From an uncultured Erysipelotrichaceae bacterium (GTDB taxonomy: Bacteria; Bacillota_I; Bacilli_A; Erysipelotrichales; Erysipelotrichaceae), in NCBI GenBank assembly GCA_902796465.1, contig CADBPK010000077.1:1-5212 (forward strand): DNA of 5,212 bases, read 5' to 3'. A model generated the notes under the pieces. It was not told the DNA's origin and did no database searches. It worked only from the letters and a program-made list of their open reading frames with translations. Shown here piece after piece: positions 5,047 to 5,212 of the stretch. Numbering within the stretch: the first letter of the stretch is position 1; each line of letters starts with the position of its first letter. The position numbers and the translations under genes were made by a program.

Positions 5047-5212
5047 ATGTCTGAAAACAAAGAACAGTTCTTCCAGCGAACGGAAGACAAGTACGTGATC
5101 AATGAAGATCAGGCGGAAATGTTTCTGAAAGCCTGTGATGCATATATAAAAAAAGATCTCTATTATTCCTATACCGTGCACAGCCTGTATTATGACAGTC
5201 CCGGCAACGATC
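5047..5212 (+). CDS. VTC-domain polyphosphate polymerase, 5' part (cut by window edge)
   Basis: 55 complete codons are visible and the frame is open to the edge. The N-terminus matches the opening of bacterial VTC-domain (CYTH-like tunnel) proteins: FFQRTEDKYVI (residues 8-18, the R-x-E-x-K-Y strand that lines the tunnel with basic and acidic side chains), an intervening helix (about 20-33), then YSYTVHSLYYDSPGND (40-55), the usual Y.I.SLYYDT element. Known: VTC-type polymerases make polyphosphate from ATP; bacterial members are soluble or membrane-linked. Inferred: the same activity here. The rest of the protein, including further tunnel Lys/Arg residues, lies beyond the window. It has its own ribosome binding site and lies after a terminator, so it is a separate transcription unit. 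Confidence 0.8.
   Translation, partial: MSENKEQFFQRTEDKYVINEDQAEMFLKACDAYIKKDLYYSYTVHSLYYDSPGND

Overview
The window looks like chromosomal DNA of a Gram-positive Bacillota (Firmicutes) bacterium, probably a gut-type Clostridia or Erysipelotrichia relative. The evidence is strong Shine-Dalgarno sites (AGGAGG, GGAGG, AAAGGA), compact T-tailed intrinsic terminators, a lipobox lipoprotein, a single-span HtrA protease, and a VTC-type polyphosphate polymerase start. Base composition is moderate. I cannot name the genus from the sequence alone.

Layout. Bases 1-107 look like the truncated end of an IS3-family element: a TG-ended terminus, a hairpin that hides the ribosome binding site, and the first codons (MAKKGTK) of its first ORF, running leftward. 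Next, also leftward, are an HtrA-like membrane-anchored serine protease with a PDZ domain (127-1365), an LRR lipoprotein (1438-2586), and a rhomboid intramembrane protease (2706-3266) with its own terminator. The LRR gene and htrA are in the same direction, 72 nt apart, with no good terminator between them and one recognisable -10 upstream, so they probably form a unit: an exported leucine-rich repeat protein with an envelope quality-control protease.

At 3267-3328 transcription diverges. Rightward come an SseB-family protein (3329-4177) and, overlapping it by one base (TGATG), a two-domain protein (4177-4941). The latter has a GNAT acetyltransferase domain followed by a shortened family I inorganic-pyrophosphatase-like domain. 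The pair ends in a clear intrinsic terminator. After a 105-nt gap comes the 5' end of a VTC-domain polyphosphate polymerase gene (5047 to beyond the edge).

Most interesting points: (1) the GNAT + mini-pyrophosphatase fusion, which keeps acidic residues at or near the metal-ligand positions; (2) four TTCAY-like hexamers at exact 11-bp steps just upstream of the polyphosphate polymerase gene, placed like a Pho box; (3) an IS-end hairpin that could block transposase translation from htrA read-through RNA but not from the element's own promoter; (4) an 8-bp inverted repeat that places both divergent start codons in the same GTGCTATG context. None proves a new system; the fusion next to a polyphosphate gene is the best lead.
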